This document shows positions 14,906 through 24,252 of a stretch of 64,000 nt of DNA, piece after piece (position 1 is the stretch's first letter; each line of letters starts with the position of its first letter). The notes under the pieces were generated by a model, which was not told the DNA's origin, ran no database searches, and saw only the letters and a program-made list of their open reading frames with translations. The position numbers and the translations under genes are program-made. The DNA comes from Rhizobiaceae bacterium (lineage in GTDB: Bacteria > Pseudomonadota > Alphaproteobacteria > Rhizobiales > Rhizobiaceae): contig JARGOF010000007.1 of the NCBI GenBank assembly GCA_029212415.1, positions 121,499 to 185,498 on the forward strand. Reading direction: 5' to 3'.

Positions 14906-17470
14906 ATGGATCAGATCGTTCTGAAATTGGTGAGTGTATCCAAAACCTATCCCGGCGTGCGCGCTCTTGATGATTTTTCAATCGAGTGCCTGTCCGGAGA
15001 GGTTCACGCAATTCTCGGGGAAAACGGCTCCGGCAAGAGCACGTTGATGAAAATCGCCAGCGGCACGGTCACACCCGACAGCGGCAGCGTTGAAATCGAC
15101 GGAAAGCTCCTGACATCCGCCGATGCCCGACTGGCCCATGAACTGGGTCTTTACACCGTCTATCAGGACGATTCCCTGGTGCGCGAACTGACCGTTGCGC
15201 AAAATCTGTACCTCGGCACCAAAAAGGGTGAAATACCCTACGGCCAGATGGACGCATGGGCACAGGGCAAACTCGACGCATTCGAGATGCCGTTTCCCGC
15301 CACGACAATTCTGGGTGATCTGACCCCGGCACACCGGCAATTCGTTGAGATCATCAAAGGTCTGCTGAACGAACCGCGGGTATTGCTGCTGGACGAACCG
15401 ACCTCGACCCTGGATATGGCAGGCGTCGCCAAATTGATGGCAATGATCCGAACACTCACTGCCAGGGGCACGGGTGTTCTTTATGTCAGCCACCGCCTGC
15501 CGGAAATCCTCGATCTCGCCGACCGCGTCACCATCCTGCGTGACGGCGTGCAGCGCGGCACTTTCCCGGTCACCGAAACATTGTCGGAAAATGAACTCGT
15601 ATCCCTGATGATCGGACGTGATCTGGAAGGCGAATATCCCGACAAGCTGGACCATGGCACCCAAGCGCCTGTCTTGAGCGTCAGGAATCTGTCAGGTGAA
15701 CATTTTCACGAGATATCCTTCGACGCCTACCCGGGAGAAATCCTCGGCTTTGCCGGCGCAGAAGGCAACGGTCAGCGCGAGGCCTTGCGTGCCCTGGTCG
15801 GCCTTGAAACGGCACAGGGTGACATCCAGTGCAATGGCCGTCAGGTCAATCACAATGCGCCACGCGACGCGCTTCAGTCGGGGGTTCTGTTTCTCAGCTC
15901 CGACCGCGTTGGGGAAGCAATCTTCCCTGAACTGGGTGTGCGAAAAAACATGATGCTGACCCGTCTGCGCGATGTGGTCTCCGGCGGTTTCCTGTCTGCA
16001 AGCCGGGAAGAGGCCGAAGCACAGGCCATGCGCCAGGATTTCGGTGTCGTCACCGCATCGCTGGACACGCCGATCAACGGACTATCGGGCGGCAATCAGC
16101 AAAAGGCAGCACTTGCGCGGTCCTTCCGCACCGGCGCACGTGCAGTTTTGATCGATGAGCCGACGCAGGGTGTCGATGCCGGTGCGCGATTCGAGATTTA
16201 TCGGGCGATCCGCGAAAACATTCAGGATGACGGGACCTGCGTCATCAATTCATCGGATGCGCAGGAACTGGCCGGTATCTGCGATCGTGTGCTTGTGTTT
16301 TCGCGCGGCCGGATTGTCGCCGAACTGACCGGCGATGACGTGGAAGAAGAAAAGATCGTCTCGAGCTTTCTGACCACGCGCGATGCCAACAAGGTTCGCG
16401 AAACCAACGACAAACCGGCGCTTACCTCCTTTGGAACGGCAATCCAGTCGTTGTTTGGTGGCTCTGTGACCTGGTGGGTTCCACTGGTCTTCCTGACCAT
16501 TTTGACATTGGTCGTGGGGGGCTATGCAGCCAGCCAGAGCGATGCATTCCTGTCCAAAATAAACTTCCGCCATATTCTCCTGGCGGTGGCTCCAGCAGCC
16601 ATGGTCGCCATGGCCCAATTGCATGTTTTGCTCGTCAGGGGGCTGGATGTTTCGGTCGGGTCGATGATGAGCCTGACCGTCGTCGCCGCCTCCTTCCTGA
16701 TTGCTTTTCAGGCACCCATCAGCAGCATCTTTCTGGGCATCGGGGCCTGTCTGCTGATCGGCGTGGTCGTCGGCTTGATCAACGGCGTGCTGGTGCGCTA
16801 TGCCAAGATCAATGCGATCATCACCACCATCGCCATGCTGTCGGTTCTGCAAGGCCTTGCACTCATTGGACGCCCGACACCCGGCGGACTGATCAGCCAG
16901 GTTTTCACCGAATTCCTGCGCAGCCGCGTCGGGTTCCTGCCCATTTCGGTTTTCTTCCTGATTGCCTTTGCCGTGATCAATGACATCTGGCTGCACAGGA
17001 CCCGATCGGGTCTTGAGGCCAAGGCCATCGGCTTTCGCGAAGAAGCGGCGCGGCGCAACGGTGTGCGCGTCGACCTGGTACAGATACGCGCCTATGTGCT
17101 GGCTGCAGTCATCGCAACGCTTGCAGGCTTTTTCCTCAGCTCCGAAGTGGGTGTGGGCCATCCCACCATCGGCGCCAATTTTGCGCTGGCCAGTATCGCC
17201 GCGGCGGTTCTGGGCGGGGCATCCCTGGCCGGTGGACGTGGCTCCTTTGGCGGCGCCCTGTTTGGTGCGTTCTTCTTTACACTGACCATCAATGTGATCT
17301 CGATCCTCGGCCTCAGCGCTTCTGTGGGGGTGATCGCCAGCGGCATCATGACTCTGCTCGCAGTGTTTCTCTACACCGGATTCTCGGAGCTTGAAAAAGT
17401 GCTGGCGTCTCTACGCAGACGCAGGATTTTCCGCAAGAATTATGGCGCTCAGAAGGGGCAAGAGACATGA
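14906..17470 (+). CDS. Fused ribose-type ABC importer ATPase-permease
   Basis: An 854-residue fusion. The first about 490 residues are an RbsA-like double ATPase: Walker A GENGSGKST near 38-46, a second half with GAEGNGQREAL, and the signature LSGGNQQKAALARSF. After a linker a RbsC-like permease (about 510-845) begins with several membrane helices and contains LLVRGLDVSVGSMMSL and the EAA-like region near GLEAKAIGFREEAARRNG. ATG 14906 follows the terminator; the frame is open upstream only from a TTG inside the terminator tail. Most members are two separate genes. It works with the binding protein before it and the permease that overlaps its stop by four bases. Confidence 0.9.
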   Translation: MDQIVLKLVSVSKTYPGVRALDDFSIECLSGEVHAILGENGSGKSTLMKIASGTVTPDSGSVEIDGKLLTSADARLAHELGLYTVYQDDSLVRELTVAQNLYLGTKKGEIPYGQMDAWAQGKLDAFEMPFPATTILGDLTPAHRQFVEIIKGLLNEPRVLLLDEPTSTLDMAGVAKLMAMIRTLTARGTGVLYVSHRLPEILDLADRVTILRDGVQRGTFPVTETLSENELVSLMIGRDLEGEYPDKLDHGTQAPVLSVRNLSGEHFHEISFDAYPGEILGFAGAEGNGQREALRALVGLETAQGDIQCNGRQVNHNAPRDALQSGVLFLSSDRVGEAIFPELGVRKNMMLTRLRDVVSGGFLSASREEAEAQAMRQDFGVVTASLDTPINGLSGGNQQKAALARSFRTGARAVLIDEPTQGVDAGARFEIYRAIRENIQDDGTCVINSSDAQELAGICDRVLVFSRGRIVAELTGDDVEEEKIVSSFLTTRDANKVRETNDKPALTSFGTAIQSLFGGSVTWWVPLVFLTILTLVVGGYAASQSDAFLSKINFRHILLAVAPAAMVAMAQLHVLLVRGLDVSVGSMMSLTVVAASFLIAFQAPISSIFLGIGACLLIGVVVGLINGVLVRYAKINAIITTIAMLSVLQGLALIGRPTPGGLISQVFTEFLRSRVGFLPISVFFLIAFAVINDIWLHRTRSGLEAKAIGFREEAARRNGVRVDLVQIRAYVLAAVIATLAGFFLSSEVGVGHPTIGANFALASIAAAVLGGASLAGGRGSFGGALFGAFFFTLTINVISILGLSASVGVIASGIMTLLAVFLYTGFSELEKVLASLRRRRIFRKNYGAQKGQET

Positions 17471-18468
17471 CCACTCATGCCGGTCAATCCGCTGTAAAAA
17501 AGCCTGCATCGAACCCGTCCGTACCATCGGCCAGAGGCAAGGTTCAAATGCGTTTCCTGGCCATCTGGGTGGCACTGGCGGCGATCATGCTGTTGGGTGC
17601 GCTGTTTCTGCCGCGCAGCATCCATCTGTCATCGCTGCAGTCGATATTTCCCTTTGCCGCCTTTCTCGCCATCGCGGCGATGGGGCAATCACTGGTGATC
17701 ATGGCCCGTGGCATCGACCTGTCGGTGCCGGCGATCGTCACCCTATCCAGCACCGTGCTGCTGGGTGTTTCAGGCGGTTCGGAAGGCAATGTGGCGCTGG
17801 CAGTCATCGTTGCAATTGCCGCGTCGGTTGTCGTCGGCCTGGTCAACGGGTTTTTCATCGCCGTGCTTCGTCTCAACGCCCTGATCGTCACCCTGGCGGT
17901 CGGCGCCATCGTCAGCGGTCTTACGCTGGGCTATCGTCAGACGTTGCAGGCGGAAGCGACCGTGCCCCAGGCCCTTGCGGATTTTGGCGGGGCGCGTCTG
18001 CTGGGTATCAGCAACGCCTTCTGGATCGCCCTGCTGGTCACTGCCATCGTGACGCTGGTGCTGCGCAAGACGCTCATCGGACGCAATTTTGAAGCCGTGG
18101 GCGCAAATCCCCAGGCCGCCCGGACTGCCGGTATCGAGGTCATGCGCTACCAGGTCAGCGCCTATGTTTGCGCTGCGGTGCTTTACGGCATCATGGGTGT
18201 GCTGATTTCAGGCTTTATCCGCAACCCGACGCTGGAAGTTGGCGGACCCTATCTGCTCGCACCCATTGCGGCCGCTGTGCTGGGGGCGACCTCGATCAAT
18301 GGCGGAATCGGCAGCATGTTCGCAGTATTGGGGGCGGCATTGTTTTTGACCCAGCTTGGACAACAGCTTCGCCTGATGGGTCTCGACACCTCCTATCAGA
18401 TGATTATCCAGGGCGTCGCCATCGCAATCGGCATGTGGTTGTCAGGGTTCTGGGAGCGGCGAAGCTGA
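17467..18468 (+). CDS. Ribose-type ABC importer permease
   Basis: A 333-residue inner-membrane permease of the RbsC/branched-chain class with about eight to ten hydrophobic segments after a polar N terminus. The conserved MARGIDLSVPAIVTLSS and the cytoplasmic EAVGANPQAARTAGIEV loop are visible. Its ATG overlaps the stop of the fusion gene (ATGA). The transporter therefore has two different permease halves, one free and one tethered to the ATPase. It ends the importer operon. Confidence 0.9.
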   Translation: MTTHAGQSAVKKPASNPSVPSARGKVQMRFLAIWVALAAIMLLGALFLPRSIHLSSLQSIFPFAAFLAIAAMGQSLVIMARGIDLSVPAIVTLSSTVLLGVSGGSEGNVALAVIVAIAASVVVGLVNGFFIAVLRLNALIVTLAVGAIVSGLTLGYRQTLQAEATVPQALADFGGARLLGISNAFWIALLVTAIVTLVLRKTLIGRNFEAVGANPQAARTAGIEVMRYQVSAYVCAAVLYGIMGVLISGFIRNPTLEVGGPYLLAPIAAAVLGATSINGGIGSMFAVLGAALFLTQLGQQLRLMGLDTSYQMIIQGVAIAIGMWLSGFWERRS

Positions 18469-18513
18469 TCCCAGACGCCCTTTACATGATCCGGCTTCAA
18501 TCACAGATCACAT

Positions 18514-18554
18514 GAAAAACCCTCAGGGCCTTGCCGTTTGGAAAGGCCCTGAGG
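18514..18554 (-). terminator. Terminator of the fasciclin-domain gene
   Basis: CCTCAGGGCCTT (18521-18532) and AAGGCCCTGAGG (18543-18554) form a perfect 12-bp stem. Read on the minus strand the stem is followed by GTTTTTC, giving a rho-independent terminator just after the fasciclin gene. It may also insulate the convergent importer operon. Confidence 0.85.
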
Positions 18555-18562
18555 TCGTTGCA

Positions 18563-19048
18563 TTACTTTGGAAGAATAACCGCGTCGATCACGTGAATGA
18601 CGCCATTTGACGCTTCGATGTCAGCAGTGACAACATTGGCACCGTCAACGGTCACGCCGCCTTCGGTCATGATGGTCACATCACCACCCTGAACGGTTTT
18701 GGCCATCATGTTGTTGCTCAGGTCACCGCTCATCACCTTGCCTGGCACGACGTGATAGGTGAGAACTGCAGTCAGCTGATCCTTGTTTTCAGGCTTCAAC
18801 AGATTTTCCACGGTGCCTTCCGGCAGGGCTGCGAAGGCGTCGTCCGTTGGCGCGAAGACGGTAAAGGGACCCTCGCCCTTCAATGTATCCACAAGACCTG
18901 CGGCCTGCACTGCGGCAACCAGAGTTTTGAAGGAACCGGCTTCAACTGCGGTGTCCACGATATCCTTCGAATGGCCGTCCGCGAAGGCGACAGAGGAAGC
19001 CGCAAGAAGGGCGGCAGAAGTCACGGCAAGAAAAGTACGACGAAACAT
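18563..19048 (-). CDS. Secreted single-domain fasciclin (FAS1) protein
   Basis: A 161-residue exported protein. Residues 1-23 are a Sec signal peptide ([19 protein letters not shown]). The rest is one FAS1 domain with the diagnostic [16 protein letters not shown] and, later, YHVVPGKV and [16 protein letters not shown] 19048 has GGAGA upstream; the longer frame lacks a site. FAS1 domains mediate adhesion or matrix and lipid binding, and such small proteins are common in alphaproteobacteria. It appears to be a single-gene unit with its own terminator and no clear link to the neighbouring pathways. Confidence 0.9.
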   Translation of the reverse strand: MFRRTFLAVTSAALLAASSVAFADGHSKDIVDTAVEAGSFKTLVAAVQAAGLVDTLKGEGPFTVFAPTDDAFAALPEGTVENLLKPENKDQLTAVLTYHVVPGKVMSGDLSNNMMAKTVQGGDVTIMTEGGVTVDGANVVTADIEASNGVIHVIDAVILPK

Positions 19049-19167
19049 GGAATTTCTCCTGATATATCTAATCGCCAGCTTGCTGCTGGATGATCTGATT
19101 ACGGAGACGCCGCGCAGTTGGATCACTTTGCAGTCAATAAAACGGCCGACGATCATTTCAACGACAG

Positions 19168-20511
19168 TCAGATTGCCGAAGAGACCCTGGTCTTCGAGCC
19201 ATCGAAAAACCTTCCATAACGGAAAGCGGAGATATCGTGCTGCTGCTCACGACCCTGCACCAGGTTGGCGATTACTTTCGCCATGCCGGGCGCAATTCCA
19301 AAGCCGTGGCCGCTCATGCCGGTGGCGATGATCAGGCCGGGAACCGGCGCGTGATCCAGCACGGGAAGCATATCGGGTGTGACATCGATCAAGCCGGCCC
19401 AGTTTGCCGCGATTGCCGGTTTTCCAATCTCCGGGAAGGCGGCGGCGAACTGTTCCTGAAGGCGCGCAATACCGGCACCGTCGGGACGCGGGTTGAGCAT
19501 GCGGCAACGCTCGAACGGGGATTGATCCGCATTCTTCCAGCGACGCGCGGTGCGCCAGGCATCAGGATAGCCGCGCGGCGCGGCGGGCCGAAGCTTGGTG
19601 CTGCGCATGTCGTCGAGAAGCTGCGGCACAAAGGCGCCAAAGTTGCGGAAGGCATCGGGACCGATGAAAAACACATGCGATGACCAGGCCGTCAGATTGT
19701 GGCCACCATCTGCCCTGCCCCGGATCGCAAAACGATCATCTGCCATGGCGGTGCGCGACAGGCTTGCCGGCATTTTTTCCGTTGTTGCGACGCTCGACAC
19801 AACGGACAATTGTCGCAGCCGAACACCATGGGCCTTAAGCAACAGCGACGACCAGGCGCCACCCGCCACGACCACGCGCGCGCAACGCACGTGACCAGCC
19901 TCGGTCACGACGCCACTGATCTGGCCGGCGGACCGCTCCAGCCCGCGCACGGCGCATAATTCGCGGATGATCAGCCCGTCTGCACAGGCGGCGCGGGCCA
20001 GCAGTGGAACGGTGACAAAAGGTTCAGCCTGGCCGTCAGACGGTGTATGCAAGGCACCGATCCAGCCTGCCGCATTGGGCTGCATGGCCTCGGTCTCCCG
20101 GCGGGACAAAAGCCGTGTATCAATGCCATGCCTTCGCGCATCGGCCAGCCAGGCTTCAAAGGCCGCAATGCGCGCCGCGTCGCGGGCAAGGTAAGTGATG
20201 CCCGTCTGTCTGAACCCGATGCCATCACGCAGCTCCTGCGGCATGTCACGCCAGCAACGCATCGCCTCCATCATGATCGGCAATTCTGCCAGATCCCGGC
20301 CCTGCTGACGCAGCCAGCCCCAGTTGCGCCCGGACTGTTCGCCGCCCAGCTTGCCCTTTTCGCACAGCAGGACGCGAAGACCTGCACGGGAAAGTTCCCA
20401 GGCAGTCATCAGCCCGATGATGCCACCGCCGATGACCGTGACATCAACGGCCTCTGGCAGCGGACCGATATGTTCCGGCGGCGTGGCCAGCGTAAAGGGA
20501 AAATCAAAAAT
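19168..20511 (-). CDS. FAD-dependent amino acid oxidoreductase (DadA-like), no standard start codon
   Basis: About 447 residues, DAO/DadA family. The dinucleotide motif [19 protein letters not shown] requires translation to begin well before the first ATG (20409). Reading upstream in frame there is no ATG, GTG or TTG before the TGA of the preceding gene (20518-20520); only ATC (20514), ATT (20511) and a CTG (near 20490) exist. I give the ATT as a provisional start; AAGG lies 12 bases before it. Later parts ([13 protein letters not shown] and [19 protein letters not shown]) are typical. It probably oxidises a D- or secondary amino acid to the keto acid in the inner membrane. A start-loss mutation or stop read-through is possible. 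Confidence 0.75.
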   Translation of the reverse strand: MFDFPFTLATPPEHIGPLPEAVDVTVIGGGIIGLMTAWELSRAGLRVLLCEKGKLGGEQSGRNWGWLRQQGRDLAELPIMMEAMRCWRDMPQELRDGIGFRQTGITYLARDAARIAAFEAWLADARRHGIDTRLLSRRETEAMQPNAAGWIGALHTPSDGQAEPFVTVPLLARAACADGLIIRELCAVRGLERSAGQISGVVTEAGHVRCARVVVAGGAWSSLLLKAHGVRLRQLSVVSSVATTEKMPASLSRTAMADDRFAIRGRADGGHNLTAWSSHVFFIGPDAFRNFGAFVPQLLDDMRSTKLRPAAPRGYPDAWRTARRWKNADQSPFERCRMLNPRPDGAGIARLQEQFAAAFPEIGKPAIAANWAGLIDVTPDMLPVLDHAPVPGLIIATGMSGHGFGIAPGMAKVIANLVQGREQQHDISAFRYGRFFDGSKTRVSSAI

Positions 20512-20517
20512 GATGGG

Positions 20518-21795
20518 TCAAAACCTTGTAATGCGATAGGGATGGGGATCAATCTTCGGCGCCCGACCGGCGATCATATCCGCTACCATTTGCGCCGTGA
20601 TGGCCGCAAGGGTCAAACCAAGATGGCCATGCCCGAAAGCATAGATCACATCATTGCCTTTTGGCGATGGACCAATGACCGGCAAAGAGTCTGGCGTGGA
20701 CGGACGAAAGCCCATCCATTGCGCCTCCGGCTCCACATCACGCAGGGCAGGCACCGCACGGCGGGCTGCCGGGATCAGCGCCCGGATACGGTTATAATCG
20801 GGCGGCGCGGTCAGCCCGGCCAATTCGTCGCCACTGACGAGCCGAAGACCATCGTGCATGGGCGACAGAACCATGGACATCTCCGGCAGCACCACTGGAC
20901 CACGCATCAACCCGGCCGTCTGGGCGCCAAAACCGATGTGATAACCGCGCTCTGTATCAAGGCTCACCCGGTCACCCAATTGCCGCACCAGACTGGCAGA
21001 CCAGGCCCCAGCCGCCACCACCAGCTTGTCGAACCCATGCGTGGCGTCATCGACACAAACGCTGACTCCGCCTTCGCTGCCTCGGGTAACTTGGCGAACA
21101 TGCTGTTTCAGATGGATCGCGCCTTGTCTTGCGGCAGCATCGAAATAGGCCTGCGCCAGTCCTTTGGGATAGCGTACGAACCCGCAGCCGGGCTGATAGA
21201 ACCCGATCGCGCAAAGCGCTGGATCCAGGCCCGGCTCCAGGTCGGTGACAGCCTTGTGGTCGAGGATTGCATAATCCACCCCGAAGCGATCCATCAGCCG
21301 CCGGTCCAGCGCGGTGGCAGCATAGGCCTGCTGTGAGGCAAAGACTTTCAGCCAGCCTTCCTGCGTGATCATCGCTGCAGCGCCTGCCTGCGCCGCCAGG
21401 GACCGATGCGCGATCAGCGAGCCCGAGACGAGCGGGTGCAGTGCTGCTGCAAGGCGGTTCATCTCGCCGGGCAAGCCGGCGCGTATAAAGCGCGATAACC
21501 AGGGCAGCACTTTCAGCGAATGGCGCAAACGCAGCACGGCGGGCGACGACCGGTCGAACAGAATGGATGGCAATGCGCGCAATACATCCGGTGTGGCCGT
21601 CGGTGTCACCGAACCGGTAACAATGCCGCCGGCATTGCCCGACGATGTGCCGGCCCCGGCCGCATCCGGATCGAACAGCGTGACCTGATGCCCTTCCAGA
21701 ACCAGTGCAAGAGCGGCAGCGCAGCCAACGATCCCCGCACCAACTATGGCGATGGACTGCGCTGCGTCATTTTTCCTGTGCAGGACCATGGGCAT
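20518..21795 (-). CDS. D-amino acid dehydrogenase-like FAD oxidoreductase
   Basis: A 425-residue DadA-family enzyme. It has the N-terminal FAD motif IAIVGAGIVGCAAALALVLEG, VVAAGAWSASLVRQLG in the middle and the C-terminal WMGFRPSTPDSLPVIGPSP and GHGHLGLTLA typical of D-amino acid dehydrogenases. GTG 21798 or ATG 21795 can serve as the start; neither has a strong ribosome site. It lies downstream of the amino acid importer genes on the same strand and directly in frame with a second dehydrogenase after a single TGA followed by C. The pair would deaminate D-amino acids taken up or made by the DapF-like epimerase of the operon. Confidence 0.88.
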   Translation of the reverse strand: MPMVLHRKNDAAQSIAIVGAGIVGCAAALALVLEGHQVTLFDPDAAGAGTSSGNAGGIVTGSVTPTATPDVLRALPSILFDRSSPAVLRLRHSLKVLPWLSRFIRAGLPGEMNRLAAALHPLVSGSLIAHRSLAAQAGAAAMITQEGWLKVFASQQAYAATALDRRLMDRFGVDYAILDHKAVTDLEPGLDPALCAIGFYQPGCGFVRYPKGLAQAYFDAAARQGAIHLKQHVRQVTRGSEGGVSVCVDDATHGFDKLVVAAGAWSASLVRQLGDRVSLDTERGYHIGFGAQTAGLMRGPVVLPEMSMVLSPMHDGLRLVSGDELAGLTAPPDYNRIRALIPAARRAVPALRDVEPEAQWMGFRPSTPDSLPVIGPSPKGNDVIYAFGHGHLGLTLAAITAQMVADMIAGRAPKIDPHPYRITRF

Positions 21796-21880
21796 CACTT
21801 CATCAAAAATCGTGACTGATTTTGCTCAAACGACAAATCTGACCTGCGTGGAATTCCGATACGACGACCCGCACCGGCCT

Positions 21881-21916
21881 CAGGCCATACCTGGATCTCA
21901 GGCCATGCCTGGATCT
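21881..21916. repeat. 18-bp tandem duplication
   Basis: CAGGCCATACCTGGATCT (21881-21898) is repeated at once as CAGGCCATGCCTGGATCT (21899-21916), one mismatch. It lies just past the stop of the first permease gene, in the gap before the dehydrogenase gene. Probably replication slippage; no hairpin or T run makes it a terminator. Confidence 0.7.
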
Positions 21917-21921
21917 CAGGA

Positions 21922-22611
21922 TTACTTCAGGTCGATCCCAATGGAGCCGAAGCGCGTTTCTGCCCATTTGGAAAAGCGCAGGACGGGAAAGCAATAGAAG
22001 AAATAGAAGATGGCGATCAGGCTGTAGATGAACATGATGTCGCCCGGCATGCGCATGATGGCCACCTCCCCCTGTCGGGTCAGTTCGGCAATGCCGATCA
22101 CTGAAAGCACCGCTGTGCTTTTGATGACGATCACATAGACGCTGGCCATCGGCGGAATTGTCATCTTCAGCGCCTGCGGCAGGATAACATATCTGTAGGC
22201 CTGCGCTTTGGTCATGCCGACCGAGCGGGAGGCCTCGCTCTGTCCGGTTGGCACCGCGAAGATCGCCGAGGCGACAATTTCGGTCACATAACTTGAGGTG
22301 TAGAGCGACAGTGAAACCACTGCCGCGGTAAAACTGTCAAAATTCAGCCAGCTGATGTTGAAGGACGGAAAGACAAAATAGACGATGTAGAGCTGAACCA
22401 GATAGGGCGATCCGCGCAACAGATGCAGGTAGGTGTTGATCAATTTTTCAAGCGGATAGATCTGAAGTGTCTTGAGAACACCCAGAACAAACCCCAGTAT
22501 CGAGCCGAAAAAAATCGCAACAATCGATATCTTGAACGTGGTCCAGAGGCCCTGCAACAGGAAGGGCGTCAACTGGTCAATGATATCCCACTTATGTGCA
22601 AACCATTCCAT
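21922..22611 (-). CDS. Polar amino acid ABC importer permease (HisM/GlnP type)
   Basis: A 229-residue inner-membrane permease with about five hydrophobic helices. The amphipathic GLWTTFKISIVAIFFGSILG opening and the EAA loop (EIVASAIFAVPTGQSEASRSVG) are characteristic of the His/Glu/Gln/Arg family. AGGAAATAG precedes the start. It follows its sister permease by 10 bases. Together they form the membrane channel for the binding protein at 23,416 and the ATPase at 24,253. Confidence 0.92.
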   Translation of the reverse strand: MEWFAHKWDIIDQLTPFLLQGLWTTFKISIVAIFFGSILGFVLGVLKTLQIYPLEKLINTYLHLLRGSPYLVQLYIVYFVFPSFNISWLNFDSFTAAVVSLSLYTSSYVTEIVASAIFAVPTGQSEASRSVGMTKAQAYRYVILPQALKMTIPPMASVYVIVIKSTAVLSVIGIAELTRQGEVAIMRMPGDIMFIYSLIAIFYFFYCFPVLRFSKWAETRFGSIGIDLK

Positions 22612-22621
22612 ACGCTATTTC

Positions 22622-23314
22622 CTAATTTTCCTGCCAGGCGGAACCGCCCAATTTGCGTTGCACCAGGCCGGAAAGCCCCAGCATCATGGCATATATGGCC
22701 AGATAACATACAGCGGTCGTCACGTAGCTTTCCGTGGCGATGACCGTTTCGGAGAACATCCGCAAGCCCGCCCCCATAAGCTCGAACACGGCAATGATGC
22801 TCAAAAGGGAGGTATCCTTGATCAGCACGGCCGTCTGCCCCAACAGGGGTGGCACCACATTGGCAATCGCCTGCGGCAGGACAACATTTGTCATGGTCTG
22901 TCTGGGGGTCATGCCGACGGACAGGGCGCCTTCGATCTGACCGCGATGAACCGACTCAAGACCGGCACGAATGATTTCACCCATATAGGGGGTGGTGTGG
23001 ATTGTCAGCGCGATGATGCCCGTCTGTGTTTCATTGAGAAAATTGCCAAACGGAAGCAGGGCCGGCAGACCATAATAGATCAGGTAGATCTGGATCAGCA
23101 GCGGTGTGGAGCGTATGGCCTGGATGTAAACGGCGAGCGGTCGCCAGATCAGCGGATTGCTCGAGCGACGCCCCAGCGCGACCAGGATCCCGAAGCTCAG
23201 CGACAGAACCAGACAAACAGCCGAAATCAGGATTGTGTTGACGATGCCCTGCGCGAAGACCTCCCAATACTGAGAGACGATCCGAAAGTTAAAGACACTT
23301 TGAAGCCAACCCAT
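22622..23314 (-). CDS. Polar amino acid ABC importer permease, second subunit
   Basis: A 230-residue permease of the same HisMQ class. AQGIVNTILISAVCLVLSLS is the first helix, AIRSTPLLIQIYLIYYGLP is the conserved periplasmic-side motif, and the EAA loop reads GEIIRAGLESVHRGQIEGA. It pairs with the permease 10 bases downstream. A GC-rich hairpin in the gap before it probably lowers its expression relative to the binding protein gene upstream. Confidence 0.92.
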   Translation of the reverse strand: MGWLQSVFNFRIVSQYWEVFAQGIVNTILISAVCLVLSLSFGILVALGRRSSNPLIWRPLAVYIQAIRSTPLLIQIYLIYYGLPALLPFGNFLNETQTGIIALTIHTTPYMGEIIRAGLESVHRGQIEGALSVGMTPRQTMTNVVLPQAIANVVPPLLGQTAVLIKDTSLLSIIAVFELMGAGLRMFSETVIATESYVTTAVCYLAIYAMMLGLSGLVQRKLGGSAWQEN

Positions 23315-23366
23315 TAATAAATCCGGTTTCCAGCGTAGTGATGATTCGCGATTTTTCGGTGTGCAT

Positions 23367-23390
23367 CACGGCGGCGCGAGGGCCGCCGTG
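23367..23390 (-). terminator. Intercistronic hairpin after the binding-protein gene
   Basis: CACGGCGGC (23367-23375) and GCCGCCGTG (23382-23390) form a perfect 9-bp stem with a 6-base loop, in the 101-base gap between binding-protein and permease genes. With no T run it is more likely an mRNA-stabilising or attenuating hairpin than a full terminator. Confidence 0.55.
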
Positions 23391-23415
23391 AAACCAATTT
23401 GAAAGAGGCGGAAAC

Positions 23416-24216
23416 CTACTTGTTGTCTGCTTCCCAATTGGTGCTGTTCCACCAGTAATCGAGCTTTTCTTCCAGACGCCCGTCAGCACGGATCAGGCCC
23501 ATGTAATTGTCCAGCGCAAACAGCAGATGCGTTGAGTCGGGACGGGTTGCAAAACCAAGCGGCTCGCGGCTGATCTGGCCATCAAGAACAACCAGGCCAT
23601 CGATCGAAGACATGAAGCCGGCAATCGTCGCCCTGTCGGATACACCGGCATTGATGCGACCGGAAGTCAGCGCCTGAACGGTTTGCGCGGTACCGCCGGC
23701 AAATTCCTTCAGTTCGGCTTTGGACATTTTCTTGCGTGCAATGTCAGCCCATGAAGAGGCCTGCGTCGCACCGACGGAAACACCCTCGACATTCAGATCC
23801 TCCCAGGTTGTATAACCTGAATCCTTCATCGCGAAGGCAATGGTTTCGGAGAAGAAGACCGGCTCGGTGAAGACAACCTGCATGCTGCGCTTGGCAGTCG
23901 GGGTCATGTCGGCCGCAATGAAATCAGCTTTGCCGGAGAGAAGCGCCGGAATAAGGCCCTTCCAGTCATAGTCCTGAACGATCAGTTCAACTTCCATGTC
24001 ATCGGCCATCAGCTGGGCGAGTTCAACAGCAAGACCGGTTCTTTTGCCGTCCTTGTTGATAAAGCTGACTGGCGGTCCCTGGGTCTGCACCGCAATGGTC
24101 ATCTGCCCGGTTCTGACGATTTTTTCCATCGTGGTTTCGGCAAATGAAGCCGTCGCCATCAGAGCCAGACAGGCACCGCTGACAGCGGCCGCTGCAAATT
24201 TGGTCAATTTTTTCAT
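23416..24216 (-). CDS. Amino acid ABC importer, periplasmic binding protein
   Basis: A 266-residue SBP family 3 protein. A Sec signal peptide ends around FAETT (residues 26-28). The mature part follows the bacterial solute-binding family 3 course: GQMTIAVQTQGPPVSFINKD, DYDWKGLIPALLSGKADFI and MTPTAKRSMQVVFTEPV. AAGGAG precedes the start. It binds a polar amino acid or relative in the periplasm. The residues that choose the side chain cannot be read with confidence. Context (DapF-like epimerase and DadA-like dehydrogenases) points to an amino acid used as carbon or nitrogen source. Confidence 0.92.
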   Translation of the reverse strand: MKKLTKFAAAAVSGACLALMATASFAETTMEKIVRTGQMTIAVQTQGPPVSFINKDGKRTGLAVELAQLMADDMEVELIVQDYDWKGLIPALLSGKADFIAADMTPTAKRSMQVVFTEPVFFSETIAFAMKDSGYTTWEDLNVEGVSVGATQASSWADIARKKMSKAELKEFAGGTAQTVQALTSGRINAGVSDRATIAGFMSSIDGLVVLDGQISREPLGFATRPDSTHLLFALDNYMGLIRADGRLEEKLDYWWNSTNWEADNK

Positions 24217-24252
24217 TTTTCTCTCCTTGTTGTGGTTTCGTTGTGTGGCGCG

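Noticed and set aside
16250..17161. 303-codon minus-strand frame opposite the ATPase-permease fusion
   Set aside because: Antisense shadow; His-, Gln- and Asp-rich sequence mirrors the codons of membrane helices on the other strand.
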